NCBI RefSeq assembly: GCF_004011695.2
Contig: NC_082411.1
Coordinates: 1,224,001 to 1,288,000, forward strand
Direction: 5' to 3'
DNA: 64,000 bases
Source of the DNA: Ascochyta rabiei
Taxonomy: Eukaryota; Ascomycota; Dothideomycetes; Pleosporales; Didymellaceae
Made by a program: the position numbers and the translations under genes. Below are positions 1 to 9,157 of the stretch, piece after piece. The notes under the pieces are model-generated. The model made no database searches. It saw only the letters and a program-made list of their open reading frames with translations, and was not told where the DNA came from. How positions within the stretch are numbered: the first letter of the stretch is position 1; the number at the start of each line of letters is the position of its first letter.

Positions 1-204
1 GCCCGCCAGCTACTCGAAGAAGAGAGCTATCGAGACGCACAAACCGTCATGGCCTTTGCCAAGCAACATTTTCCCGACCTTGTGTTGTCGAATCTCTCAA
101 CCGAACAGCAGCCAGTTGCGGATCGCTTGTCGAAGAAGGTCGAGAGGGAGCGGAGACGGGAGGAGAGGAACCTTGAATTGCTGGACAGTCTTGTTTTGAC
201 ATGA
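1..204 (+). CDS. 3' end of an unrecognised gene (partial)
   Basis: An open frame enters from the left edge in frame 1 and ends with TGA at 202-204. The last 67 residues are charged and look like a C-terminal helix: an EEES stretch near the start, a KQHFPDLVLSNL segment, then a KKVERERRRE basic/acidic run. Nothing in it is diagnostic of a family. The frame could be the last exon of a larger protein whose domains lie outside the window. I treat it as coding because the frame is open from the edge, has balanced codons and shows heptad-like charge patterning, but 67 codons is weak evidence. Confidence 0.45.
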   Translation, partial: ARQLLEEESYRDAQTVMAFAKQHFPDLVLSNLSTEQQPVADRLSKKVERERRREERNLELLDSLVLT

Positions 205-1030
205 CAGAGAATGGACTGAGGACACCATAGCACGTCACAACACACCATAACGCCTAGCCCACGCTACACTTCAGTAGCACAAGATACCACATTTGCGGAG
301 CCAGCAACTCGGTATTCCGTGTTAGCAGACCTCTACCTTGATGAGCCATAGGGACCCACCGAGTGGCCGTGGCACAAAGTCATCGAGCGAAGAAATTAGG
401 CGGGCCCTGGCGGGTAGAAAGCGGTCAGTGTTACTGTACGATACTCGCGCCACATGTGGAACCACCAGGGCCCGCGCTTGGAGTAAAGCAAAGCCACCAC
501 GCCGAGCGGGACAAGCCTACCATCACGGCCTGTCAAGCCACATCGTCGTCACAATTGCGAAGAATACCAGCTTGCAGCCACGAGTTGGTCGGGTTGCGCA
601 TGGGGGGATAATCAAGCTATCCACACAGCGATACCTACAGCGAGTTTAGAACTCGCATGACTTTCCAAAACAATTCAATCTCCATACAGTACCATCATCT
701 ACACAAACAACCCCCTGAATACACCATTGATGTATGGTTCCCGCACCAAGCAGAACAAGCACACAGTACTAAAGCCCACCTTTCCTTCTCGGTCGAGTAT
801 TACCACATCAGGAAGGGCGTCTATGAGTATTCCGTTTCTGCGATCATCTTTCGCTCGTCCCCAATCCAAGCCAAAACAAAAGGATACCACCCCCCTGTTT
901 CCTGGTTCTGGATATTCGTTGCATCTCTTCACCGCAGTCACCTCAACCGCTAACAGCCAATACTGAATAGCCGTCAGATGCAGATATAGCCGAAGCAAGA
1001 AAGACGCGAACAATCTTTAGATTGAGATAG
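205..1030. other. non-coding stretch, nothing recognised
   Basis: Only short overlapping frames on both strands occur here, with no conserved motif and no plausible exon structure. It probably holds the 3' flank of the left-edge gene. Confidence 0.5.
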
Positions 1031-1277
1031 ATGTGAAGGAAAGGAAAGGAAGGAAGGGAAAGGGAAGGAAAGAAAGGGAAGGAAAGGAAGGAAAGGAAAG
1101 GAAAGGAAAGGAAAGGAAGGAAAGGAAAGGAAGGAAAGGAAAGGAAGGAAAGGAAAGGAAGGAAAGGAAAGGAAGGAAAGGAAAGGAAAGGAAAGGAAGG
1201 AAAGGAAAGGAAGGAAAGGAAAGGAAGGAAAGGAAAGGAAAGGAAGGAAAGGAAGGAAAGGAAAGGAAAAGAAAGAT
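1031..1277. repeat. (AAAGG)n/(AAGG)n purine-rich microsatellite
   Basis: About 245 bp on the + strand consist almost only of A and G, built from AAAGG and AAGG units in variable order. Strand asymmetry is complete: all purine on one strand and all pyrimidine on the other. The long frames reading through it on each strand are low-complexity artefacts (Lys/Gly/Arg or Phe/Ser/Leu/Pro). Confidence 0.95.
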
Positions 1278-1440
1278 TTTCTTCTTCTTCATTTTCTTAC
1301 TACTGGCCCTTTTCTACATCTACCTCTTGCTTTGGAGAGAATGGTGTGGTGGCAGGGGTCGAGGGGAAGAGTGGTAGGTGTGTACTTTGTGTGTACAGAG
1401 GTTGAGGGTCAGGTCAGGTAGGTCCGCTGAAAACGAAGTA

Positions 1441-1527
1441 GCCTAGCTTGGTCTAGCTTGGTCTAGCCTGATCCAGCCCAGCCCAGTCCAGTCCAGTCCA
1501 GACCAGTCCAGCCTGGCCTGGCTTGTT
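1441..1527. repeat. degenerate CCAGT/CTAGCTTGG short repeats
   Basis: Two blocks of imperfect short repeats: about three TCTAGCTTGG-like units, then GCCCA/GTCCA pentamers repeated about eight times. They are non-coding and adjoin the purine tract. Confidence 0.75.
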
Positions 1528-2043
1528 CCGTTTCGGCCTGGGTTTGGGGCTGTCGTGCTGCAATTCACCATGTATCGATCAAGCATCGACGGTTATCGCG
1601 GTTTTTCCTTTCCGGCTGCGGAAAGGGAAGTGTGCTGCTGTGGGCTGCGTTCGTGGGGCTTGCAGCTTGTCGGTTGCGCGGTTAGGTCGCTGCCTCGATG
1701 CGGTTGGCTTCGAGACCCGCAGCCGGGGAGTCGTCCGTTCGGGCTGGCTGGTTGGGCTTAGCTCGGTTTGGGGCGTGTCGTACGTCGTACGCCATGGGTT
1801 GGCTGCGTCGCTTTCTGGTTTTGGGGGGTCACGTTGGTCGGGCGTAAAGAGAGGGGGGGGGGGGTCGAATGTGTCTTGGAATTGGTCTGCTGGTGAGAAG
1901 CGCTTTCGGGTTGGGATTGGGTGGTCGCGGACCGTATCAAGTTGTGTTGGCATTCATGAGCGTGTTGGGCATTCTTCATTATTCTACATTGGTTTTATGT
2001 GAATCGAATTCGTTCCAAGAGAAGAACGGATGACTATCGACTC
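1528..2043. other. GC/T-rich non-coding stretch
   Basis: Open frames exist on both strands but their translations are Ser/Gly/Trp- or Pro/Thr-rich without domains. A G-run lies at about 1852-1863. It probably holds 3' flank of the glyoxalase-like gene. No supported gene. Confidence 0.5.
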
Positions 2044-2532
2044 TCACAGGCTGAACTCTAGTCTGTTCCCCGCGAAATCCCTGAGGCAACGTCAACATAC
2101 ATCCAAAGGAACCGGCTTCACCACTGCGCACGCAACACGACCAACTCACCTCGCGAAAAACCGCGTTGGATACTCGACACCCTCAGCACCGCTGTTCTTC
2201 TCCCCAGGTCCATCTGCCTCTTTTGGTGCAGCCTCGCCTCCCCGCTCATAGTGCTCCCATACCTTTTGCTGCAGCTTGACCAGCTCCTCGCCACTCGCTA
2301 CTCGAAAGCATGGGTGCCGCGACGACGGCGCCATAAAGTCTTCTGCCTTGCCAAATGCAACGTGCACCTGCTGTCCTGAATCGCCGATGTCGAACCAAGC
2401 AAGCGTGTCGCGCTGCAGCTGGGGCACCGCGCGCCGCGAGAGTCCCAGGGTGCCGCTATAGAACTCCTCGGCGAGATGGAGCGTCTTCGGCGGAACCACA
2501 AGGTTGATGTGATGCAAGCCGGTGATCATCAT
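2044..2532 (-). CDS. glyoxalase/bleomycin-resistance (VOC) family protein
   Basis: Two exons, complement of 2150-2532 and 2044-2080, give 139 residues. The donor is GTGAGT (complement of 2144-2149) and the acceptor is CAG before 2080. Splicing turns the apparent end FFAR into RDFAGNRLEFSL-stop, which completes the last beta strand of the fold. The start MMITGLHHINLVV carries the usual first metal-ligand strand (GLHHINL). The next segment, EEFYSGTLGLSRR, matches the FY..LG helix/strand, and the C-terminal NRLEF carries the second-half Glu ligand typical of VOC enzymes. The length fits a single-module family member. The substrate cannot be told: the VOC fold covers isomerases, dioxygenases and resistance proteins. 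An intronless reading would lose the last metal-binding strand. Confidence 0.85.
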
Positions 2533-3078
2533 GGGGAGCGAGCTGGATGATGTTGGCTTGGCGTCGAGACGTTGTCTACATGACGATCAGACCATGTAAG
2601 ATGATGGGCGGGGTAGAGCGCGGCTCCGACTCGGGCGCATGGTGGGGCTTCGTGACGTCTCTGGGCTAGATGCTTGCTGTTTGCTTATCTCTACGCAACT
2701 CAGCGTCAGCACCCGATCTTGACGTCTGTCTGAGGATCGAATGCGGACCTGTCAGCTGTCGACAAAGGTTTACTGTCCCGGTACAGCAGCAGCAAGGATC
2801 CTGGGCCCGAGTTTCTAGTGGAACATGAGTTGAGTGACAGTAGTACCATGATTGAACAGGGCAAGGCACAATCTTGAAGCAGGGTATGATTCTCGAAGTA
2901 GCAAATGGTTCTTGAAGTAGGAAATGCTTTCTGATATTTCGATCAAAGTCTACCTGGAAAAGAAAATTCGTAGATCTAGTATGCAAGCAATGCTATGCGG
3001 GATATCCACTAGATCCATGGGTTCATCCAAAACGCCGTTGAAATGCAAAATCTAGTGACCCTGCTCATGCTGTCCTAT
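2533..3078. other. intergenic, nothing seen
   Basis: Lies between the start of the VOC gene and the 3' end of the HAD gene, both on the minus strand. It probably holds the VOC promoter and the HAD 3' UTR. No recognisable gene or repeat. Confidence 0.5.
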
Positions 3079-4551
3079 TTACTCGATAGCAGAGACACCA
3101 GCGTTGCCAGTGACAGGGTTAATGGACTCGTTGAACTCGAACTTGAAGTCCTGGCCAATCTCCTTCTTGATGGCAGTCTGGACGGCCTCAAGGACGTTCT
3201 TGAACACACCGAAGCTGGCCGGGTTGTTCTCGTCGTTGTCACCACCCTGGAACACACCAGTGCGGACCAGGCAAGTGTTCCAGCCGTACATGTTACCACC
3301 GATGATGTCGGAAGCCGGGTTGTCACCAATCATGTAGATGTTGGAAGGCAGACGCTCATCGTTGTGGATCTGCTCCATCCACGAGGCAATGACCTCGTCG
3401 GCGTACTTGTAGGTAGCCAGCTCAGGCTTGCCGTAGACGACACGCTCGAGATCCGCACCGGTAAGAGCCTTGTACATGGCCTCGAGACCAATGCGGAAAG
3501 CTCCCTGAGACATACGGGGGAAGGGGTGCTCAGTGGGGCACAGCAAGTCACCCTGGGAGAAGTAGATGGGAATGCGCTGGGAGACAGGGTCCTTGGCACG
3601 AGTTCCGAAGCGACCGTTCTCAGACTGGAGAAGGTCCATGATGATTTGCATGTCGGTGGCGTAGTCGCGGGAGTCGGAGAAGACCATGATGGCATCAATG
3701 TTGATCTTGGAGAAGTCGCGGGGGTTGGATGTGGCACGCTCCTCGTCGGTGAAGACGCGGTAAGGAGCAATGGTGGGGTCCCAGGCAATGATGTCGTTGG
3801 GGACAACAATGTTCTTGAAACCGTACTCCTGAGCAACCTCACGGCACTTGTAACCCTCACCACCAACGACGAGGACGGTCTCGTAGTAGTCGGCGAGAGC
3901 ACGCATGGGAGTGTGGGACTGGATGAACTGGTCGGTGGAGATGGGGTTCTTGAGGATGTTGGACAGCTGCTGGCAACGGGGTCCCTCAAGCTTTCCGGAA
4001 CCGTTGGTCAAGAAGATGTGGGGGATCTTGATGCCGAGCTCGTTGTCGCCGTTCAGGATCTCGAGGGTACGCTTGCCCTCGGGGATGAGGCGGTCACCAT
4101 GGACGAGGACACCGTCGATGTCGAAGACGAAAGCCATGTCCTTGGCAGCGTGAACCTTCTCACCAGCAAGGTCTTGGAGCTGAGCAGCGATGATGTCGCG
4201 GGAGGGCTGGATTGGGGGCATGCCAGGGCGCTGAGCAGCGCCGCCGGGGTAGTGAACAGAAGACAACCTGGACTGCCTCTTTGAACGGGGAATGGGCAGC
4301 GAGGTACCGAACGAGTTCCTGGATCCCCTCCTGTCCCTCATGGAGGGCGAGAGAGACAGGTTGTGCATGTAGTTCTGAGCGTCAGAGATGGAACTCCTTG
4401 TCGCTGGGACTTCGATGGAGTTGACGCCACCCTGCTGGTTCTGGCCGGCTTCACCAGGAATGGCAAGAGAGGCAGCCATGTTGTTGGAGGGTGTGCGGGA
4501 ATCTTGCTTCTGCAGCCCCTGAGCGAGTTCGTTGTCGTTGATCTGAGACAT
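3079..4551 (-). CDS. CECR5/Ykr070w-like HAD-superfamily (class IIA) hydrolase
   Basis: A single exon of 490 codons starts at the ATG at 4549-4551 (MSQINDNEL). The frame stays open upstream into a tandem repeat that reads LTLLT, but that part has no support as protein. HAD motif I is DIDGVLV at about residues 144-150, followed by the LTNG motif II region and the late GDNPASDIIGGN motif that binds Mg2+. The order and spacing match class IIA HAD proteins of the CECR5 family, which are often mitochondrial; no precise substrate is established. An N-terminal extension of about 135 residues, rich in Ser, Arg and Gln, precedes the HAD domain and looks disordered and phosphorylatable. It is longer than I would expect from the yeast relative. 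Confidence 0.9.
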   Translation of the reverse strand: MSQINDNELAQGLQKQDSRTPSNNMAASLAIPGEAGQNQQGGVNSIEVPATRSSISDAQNYMHNLSLSPSMRDRRGSRNSFGTSLPIPRSKRQSRLSSVHYPGGAAQRPGMPPIQPSRDIIAAQLQDLAGEKVHAAKDMAFVFDIDGVLVHGDRLIPEGKRTLEILNGDNELGIKIPHIFLTNGSGKLEGPRCQQLSNILKNPISTDQFIQSHTPMRALADYYETVLVVGGEGYKCREVAQEYGFKNIVVPNDIIAWDPTIAPYRVFTDEERATSNPRDFSKINIDAIMVFSDSRDYATDMQIIMDLLQSENGRFGTRAKDPVSQRIPIYFSQGDLLCPTEHPFPRMSQGAFRIGLEAMYKALTGADLERVVYGKPELATYKYADEVIASWMEQIHNDERLPSNIYMIGDNPASDIIGGNMYGWNTCLVRTGVFQGGDNDENNPASFGVFKNVLEAVQTAIKKEIGQDFKFEFNESINPVTGNAGVSAIE

Positions 4552-4599
4552 GGTGAAGGTTGTATCAATTCGTAAACCGGTGTGGATGGGGAGCAAAGG

Positions 4600-4653
4600 T
4601 GTCAAAAGTGTCAAAAGTGTCAAAAGTGTCAAAAGTGTCAAAAGTGTCAAAAG
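4600..4653. repeat. six perfect 9-bp units (TGTCAAAAG) in the HAD gene leader
   Basis: Six identical 9-bp units run head to tail, 49 to 102 bp upstream of the HAD-protein ATG. The unit length is a multiple of three, so the upstream frame stays open and falsely extends the protein. The position suggests 5' UTR or proximal promoter. Confidence 0.95.
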
Positions 4654-6073
4654 TATTGGGCTTCTCAGAAGCTGTGAGTATGCTGATGTTGGAATGAAAG
4701 TTTGGATGAGTGATGGGAGGATGAGCAGCCTTCAGGGTTCTGGGGAAGGCCATATATATCATCTTGCCGTCAGATTGACAGCCCCTCGTCGCGCTCCCCG
4801 GATGCCATCATAATTGCTCCAAACACCTGTCGACACTCGCCAGAGCTTTTCCTCAACCATTCCGAGCGTCGCCGAGTCGTACACGGGACGAAACACCAAC
4901 AAGTAGCTAGGTACCCACAATGCGACATCATCAGTCGCTCGGATGAGCCCGTCCAGGGCAACGCTAGTGTAGAAATTCTCGCTGCTAGAAAATAGAAACT
5001 GGGTACCGTCATGGTGCAGTTTGGACGGTTTGGCGAAAAAACCGGGGACTGATAACAAGGAGAGATTGTGAGTCGCCACAACATTCGAACGCTGCCTGTA
5101 TACCATTTGGCCGAAGTAGAGCCCTGGTTATGCGCGCTGCAACGGGCCCCATTTCACCGGATTCGCATCGCGCGGCCGGCAGGGCTGGCGATGCAGACCG
5201 CAGTCACCGCTCTTCTGCTGCCGTGCGATAGGAGGATGGGTGGTTGGATTGGGCTACACGTCTGCTGCATGTGTGGGCTTCAAGACAAGACTTGACGTCC
5301 AAGTCGACAAGACAGTAAGTGGGCTGCAGTGCTTGGCCTGGTGAGGGTGCAGTGGGTGCTTGCACAGTGCACCGTGCTGCTCGCTGCAGCCAACTACAAT
5401 GTGAGCAGTGACGTGCAGAAAGACGGGGCTCGACGCATGAGGCATAAGGCATGAGGCATGAGGCATGAGGCATGAGGCATGAGGCAAGGGCGGCTCGCCG
5501 AGTTTAACGAGGGGAGATCGGCGAGGCGTTTCGCCCCATGCGGCCGGGCTGCCCGCTCGCCTCACAGGGCTGTGCAGAGCCGCACAGACGGCGTTGCAAC
5601 GCTCAACACAAAACTTCTCGAAGACCGATCTTGTGGTCGGCCCGCGCGGTGGACCCTGAGCCCACATGCTACGTCATGCTGCTGGCGGCCGACGAAAGAC
5701 GAGCACGCTTTTGAAACTGTTGGATGTTGCTGGATGGGGCCGTCTGTGGAATTTTCGGGCCTTGGTGCTCGTGCGTGTGGGCTGGTACGAGAAGGGATCG
5801 GGATCGCTCCACTGGTTGCTGGGAGAGGCTGGCACGGCGGTGATGCAACGCATCGAAGAACGAAGAATTTTGCTAGAGGCAATCATGGCGACGAGTGGTT
5901 GCGTATATGTACCAACGCGGCCGGGGGTCGCGTCGTGACCTCATCTATGCCATACCATACCATCATATCATATCTACAGCGTGAGCAGGAACTCGGTTGA
6001 AACACGCCATCACACCATACTCTTCACATTTCCACACTTTCACACAAACAGTACCCACCCACACGCAGCCACC
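4654..6073. other. intergenic between divergent genes
   Basis: Contains the promoters of the minus-strand HAD gene and the plus-strand aldo-keto reductase, and a 7-bp tandem repeat at 5435-5483. A TATA-like run (ATATATAT) lies near 4752-4760. Frames at 4759-5106 and 5479-6000 have no family features. Confidence 0.5.
5435..5483. repeat. seven 7-bp units (GCATGAG)
   Basis: Seven head-to-tail heptamers, six identical and one (5442-5448) with a G-to-A change. They lie about 590 bp upstream of the aldo-keto reductase start. Confidence 0.95.
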
Positions 6074-7060
6074 ATGGGCATTCAGAACAACAAGACCTAC
6101 AAGCTCTCCAACGGCGTCGAGATCCCCGCCGTGGGCTTCGGCACCTTTGCCAACGAGGGCTCCAAGGGCGAGACATACAAGGCCGTCACCAAGGCGCTCG
6201 AGGTCGGTTACCGCCATCTCGACTGCGCCTGGTTCTACCAGAACGAGGGCGAAGTTGGCGATGCCGTCCAAGACTTCCTCAAGGCCAACCCCAGCGTCAC
6301 CCGCCAGGACCTGTTCATCTGCACAAAGGTCTGGAACCACCTGCACGAGCCCGAGGAGGTCCAGTGGTCTATCAACAACTCGCTCGAGAAGCTGAAGATG
6401 GACTACGTCGACCTCTTCCTCGTCCACTGGCCCATTGCCGCCGAGAGCGACGACCAGCACATGCCCAAGATCGGCAGCGACGGAAAGTACGTGATCAAAA
6501 AGGGCCTCACCGAGAACCCCGAGCCCACATGGCGCGCAATGGAGGAGCTCTACAAGTCCGGCAAGGCTCACGCCATTGGTGTTTCCAACTGGACTGTCCA
6601 AGGTCTCAAGCAGCTCCTCAAGATTGCAGAGGTCAAGCCACACGCCAACCAGATCGAAATCCACCCCTTCCTCCCCAACACCGAGCTCGTCGATTTCTGC
6701 CTGAAGAACGACATCCTGCCTGCCGCCTACTCGCCTCTCGGCTCCCAGAACCAGGTCCCCAGCACCGGCGAGACGGTCCGCCAGAACGCCAAGCTCAACG
6801 AGGTTGCGCAGCGCAGCGGCCACGACCTCGCACAAGTCCTGCTCGCCTGGGGTCTGCAGCGCGGCTACGTTGTGCTGCCCAAGAGCTCCACCGCCAGCCG
6901 CATCGAGAGCAACTGGCAGATTCCCGAGCTCAGCAAGGAGGACTTTGAAGCCGTACAGGAGGTCGCAAAGGGAAGGCACACACGCTTTGTCAACATGAAG
7001 GACACCTTTGGCTACAACGTCTGGCCCGAGGAGACTGATGGCGGCGAGATCAAGGCTTAG
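6074..7060 (+). CDS. NADPH-dependent aldo-keto reductase (AKR family)
   Basis: An uninterrupted frame of 328 residues starts in a strong fungal context (CCACCATGG). The family hallmarks appear in order: VGFGTF near residue 20, YRHLDCAWFYQNE carrying the catalytic Asp and Tyr, CTKVWN carrying the Lys, LVHWP carrying the His, AIGVSNW, and LPKSS for cofactor binding near the C-terminus. The length is normal for a TIM-barrel AKR. The closest characterised types are yeast Gcy1/Ypr1-like glycerol or aldehyde reductases; the real substrate is not visible. It is cytosolic by default, having no signal or anchor. Short tandem repeats lie on both sides of the gene. Confidence 0.93.
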   Translation: MGIQNNKTYKLSNGVEIPAVGFGTFANEGSKGETYKAVTKALEVGYRHLDCAWFYQNEGEVGDAVQDFLKANPSVTRQDLFICTKVWNHLHEPEEVQWSINNSLEKLKMDYVDLFLVHWPIAAESDDQHMPKIGSDGKYVIKKGLTENPEPTWRAMEELYKSGKAHAIGVSNWTVQGLKQLLKIAEVKPHANQIEIHPFLPNTELVDFCLKNDILPAAYSPLGSQNQVPSTGETVRQNAKLNEVAQRSGHDLAQVLLAWGLQRGYVVLPKSSTASRIESNWQIPELSKEDFEAVQEVAKGRHTRFVNMKDTFGYNVWPEETDGGEIKA

Positions 7061-7165
7061 GTGATTGTGTAATGAGCTGCATATCTGTGATGGCGGGAAA
7101 GGCGTTTGAGGGATTTAGCGATACCAAAAGTCCATTGTTGACTTGTAGACGATTAGAAAGTATTA

Positions 7166-7231
7166 CCAAAGAATCACCAAAGAATCACCAAAGAATAACC
7201 AAAGAATCACCAAAGAATAACCAAAGAATCA
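7166..7231. repeat. six 11-bp units (CCAAAGAATMA) downstream of the AKR gene
   Basis: Six 11-bp units alternate between the endings TCA and TAA, followed by a partial seventh unit. They begin about 105 bp after the AKR stop, so they probably lie in or near the 3' UTR. Confidence 0.95.
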
Positions 7232-8133
7232 CCAAAGATTTACCACCTATCTGTTTGTCCCTACCTAGCATGTGTTCATGACACGGGACCATGGACCATG
7301 CTTCTTCCCACGAAGAATCCTTCCGCGGAGCGCCCCAACCGCTCACCGATGAAGAAGCCTCCATCTGACCACCCACAGCAGCCCACTCAACATGCCACGA
7401 CATGCCAACATCCCATCCAACCCCTCCCATTCGCCAGACCCACGCCGCACTCCAGATCCCCCCCCCGTGCGGCCTGCCTGTGCGCCGCGAGCGAGAGGTA
7501 TCTGTGGATGGAGGGCGGCGGGGAAACATCCCTCAGGAATCGACTCTTTTTCTCTTCCTCTGGCATTCTTTCCTGTTTCGGTCCTGCTTTTGCGGATCCT
7601 GCTGGTGGTGGTGAGGAAGCGCCTCGGAGGCGTCGTGATTGGGGCGGTCTGGGGACGCAGTGGGATGGATGCACCCACTACCCCGTACTCCACGTGTTCT
7701 GTAACGGGGTTTCCTTTCCTTGTTGGGTTGTTTTGTTGTTTTTCTCATGGCTAGAGCGGCTTTGGGGCTGCAGAAGGTTTCGTTGCTGGGAAGCGTCTGT
7801 GTGGTTGGATGCGATACGCGGTGTGATGCTGGGGTGTTGCTTCTGGTGTTGTTGGAGAGCTGTGCTTGCATGTGATAAAGTAACGAGGCATGGTACGATA
7901 GGTAACTTAAATTGGCCCGAGGGCCTTGTGAGCAAGTTTGGCTAGGTTGGTTGGATTCTGAATAGTGCCATCCATCATCTGGCTGTACAGGTGCGCCCTG
8001 GTATGCTAAGGCCCAGAGAGGGAGGCTTATGTGTGTGTGTTATGGTCGTTGTGTTGCCTTGCACGGTGTTTTCTCATTCCGCCTACGATACTGTACAGTT
8101 TCGAGCCTCCATACACCGTCAAAGCCCCCCAGC
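7232..8133. other. intergenic, no supported gene
   Basis: Several overlapping frames of 70-215 codons occur on both strands, but their translations are low-complexity (Cys/Trp or Pro/Thr-rich) and mutually overlapping. It contains the ends of the convergent AKR and ISA2 genes. Confidence 0.5.
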
Positions 8134-8811
8134 CTAGTCAAGCTTGATGTCGAAACTTGTGCCACACCCGCAACTACTCGTCGCTCCTGGGATCCCTGTA
8201 ATCTTGAATTGGCTCCCGATCAACTCCATCGTATAGTCCACGGTACTCCCGTTCAGCAGCTCCAAACTGCTTTCATCAACCACCACCTTCTCGCCCTTCT
8301 CGCCCTCAAACACGGTGTCTTCTTCGGTCGCTGGTTCTCTTCCAAGGTCCGTGAGCGACATGAGATACTGGAAGCCGTGGCAGCCGCCGCTCTCGATGCT
8401 GATGCGCAGAGCAGAGTTTGGGTTTCCGTCTTTTTGGGCGATGCTGGAGAGGCGGTGTGAGGCGCGCGGTGAGATGGAGATGGCCATGGGTGTGCCGGAG
8501 TCGTCAGTGCGTGGATGGAGGATTGCACGCGCGGGGGTTGCGAGAGAGGGGTCGGTGGAGGTGGCTAGCGCGCGGCGAGGTTGCGGTGTAGCATGGCGAA
8601 GCTGGGTGCTTCTTCGGAAGGCCGACACTGGCCTCGCTGCTCGGATCCATGTCAAGGGCGCAAGAAAGTCGAGATGCAGCTGGGAGGTGGCGGCTGTCCG
8701 GCTGTACGCTCTCGCACCGCTCTGCAGCATGTTTGCAGTTCTGGCGGTGCCTGTCGCTGTTCTCCGTGATGCTCGCAAGCATGAAGCGCACATTCCCGAG
8801 GGTGAAGCCAT
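8134..8811 (-). CDS. ISA2: mitochondrial iron-sulfur cluster assembly protein, ISA2-like
   Basis: A single exon of 225 codons. The C-terminal ~115 residues are a HesB/IscA domain: SISPRASHRLSSIA at its start, IESGGCHGFQY with the first conserved Cys, VVVDESSLELLNGSTVDY, and SCGCGTSFD with the final Cys pair. The first ~100 residues are Arg/Ala/Ser-rich with almost no acid, as in a mitochondrial presequence. In yeast, Isa1 and Isa2 with Iba57 mature [4Fe-4S] clusters for aconitase and radical-SAM enzymes. The GGCHG and NGSTVDY features favour ISA2 over ISA1, but the assignment between these paralogues is by eye. The gene is divergent from kynureninase, with 346 bp between starts. Confidence 0.88.
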   Translation of the reverse strand: MASPSGMCASCLRASRRTATGTARTANMLQSGARAYSRTAATSQLHLDFLAPLTWIRAARPVSAFRRSTQLRHATPQPRRALATSTDPSLATPARAILHPRTDDSGTPMAISISPRASHRLSSIAQKDGNPNSALRISIESGGCHGFQYLMSLTDLGREPATEEDTVFEGEKGEKVVVDESSLELLNGSTVDYTMELIGSQFKITGIPGATSSCGCGTSFDIKLD

Positions 8812-9157
8812 TGTCGTTGTCGTGTTGTTATCTTGATAGAGATGCTTCAGAGTTCACATGGCCATGTCTGAAGACTGAGGTCATGTTCGAGCTGTCAAGG
8901 CCCTGCAGCCAATGGCACCAGACCAACTGACCAAGCATCTGGACTGGACCGCTGGACCGCTGGACCGCTGGACCGTTGCGGGGCGGGGCTCCTCCGCTCT
9001 AGACGCCTGTTCTGAGCATCCCATCCGCCTACCCCGAGAGCTCTTTTCAGAGCAGTTTCCTCGGATATTGTCCCGAGCTGCTCTTCGCGTTTTCCTTTCG
9101 TTCGCCAGCTTCTTGTCGTAGCTGTACCAACATAGAACTAGCCGTTTCATCCTCGCA
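8812..9157. promoter_or_regulatory. shared ISA2/KYNU divergent promoter region
   Basis: 346 bp separate the two divergent ATGs. The stretch contains four 8-bp GGACCGCT units (8946-8977, the last imperfect). No TATA box is obvious. Confidence 0.5.
8946..8977. repeat. four 8-bp units (GGACCGCT)
   Basis: Three perfect and one near-perfect head-to-tail octamers lie inside the divergent ISA2/KYNU promoter. Confidence 0.9.

Noticed and set aside
1017..1377. Long open frames through the purine tract on both strands
   Set aside because: They are translations of a microsatellite (Lys/Gly/Arg or Phe/Ser/Leu/Pro) and carry no coding signal.
3043..4284. 413-codon plus-strand frame antisense to the HAD gene
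   Set aside because: It mirrors the codon bias of the real gene; the sequence is Val/Leu/Asp-rich with no domain.
4552..4650. N-terminal extension of the HAD protein (LTLLT repeats)
   Set aside because: It is encoded by the 9-bp tandem repeat; the ATG at 4549-4551 gives a normal start.
5963..6979. 338-codon minus-strand frame antisense to the aldo-keto reductase
   Set aside because: It is a shadow of a highly biased coding region; the plus strand has complete AKR motifs.
7298..7945. 215-codon plus-strand frame
   Set aside because: Cys/Trp/Phe-rich composition, overlaps equal-length frames on the other strand, no domain.
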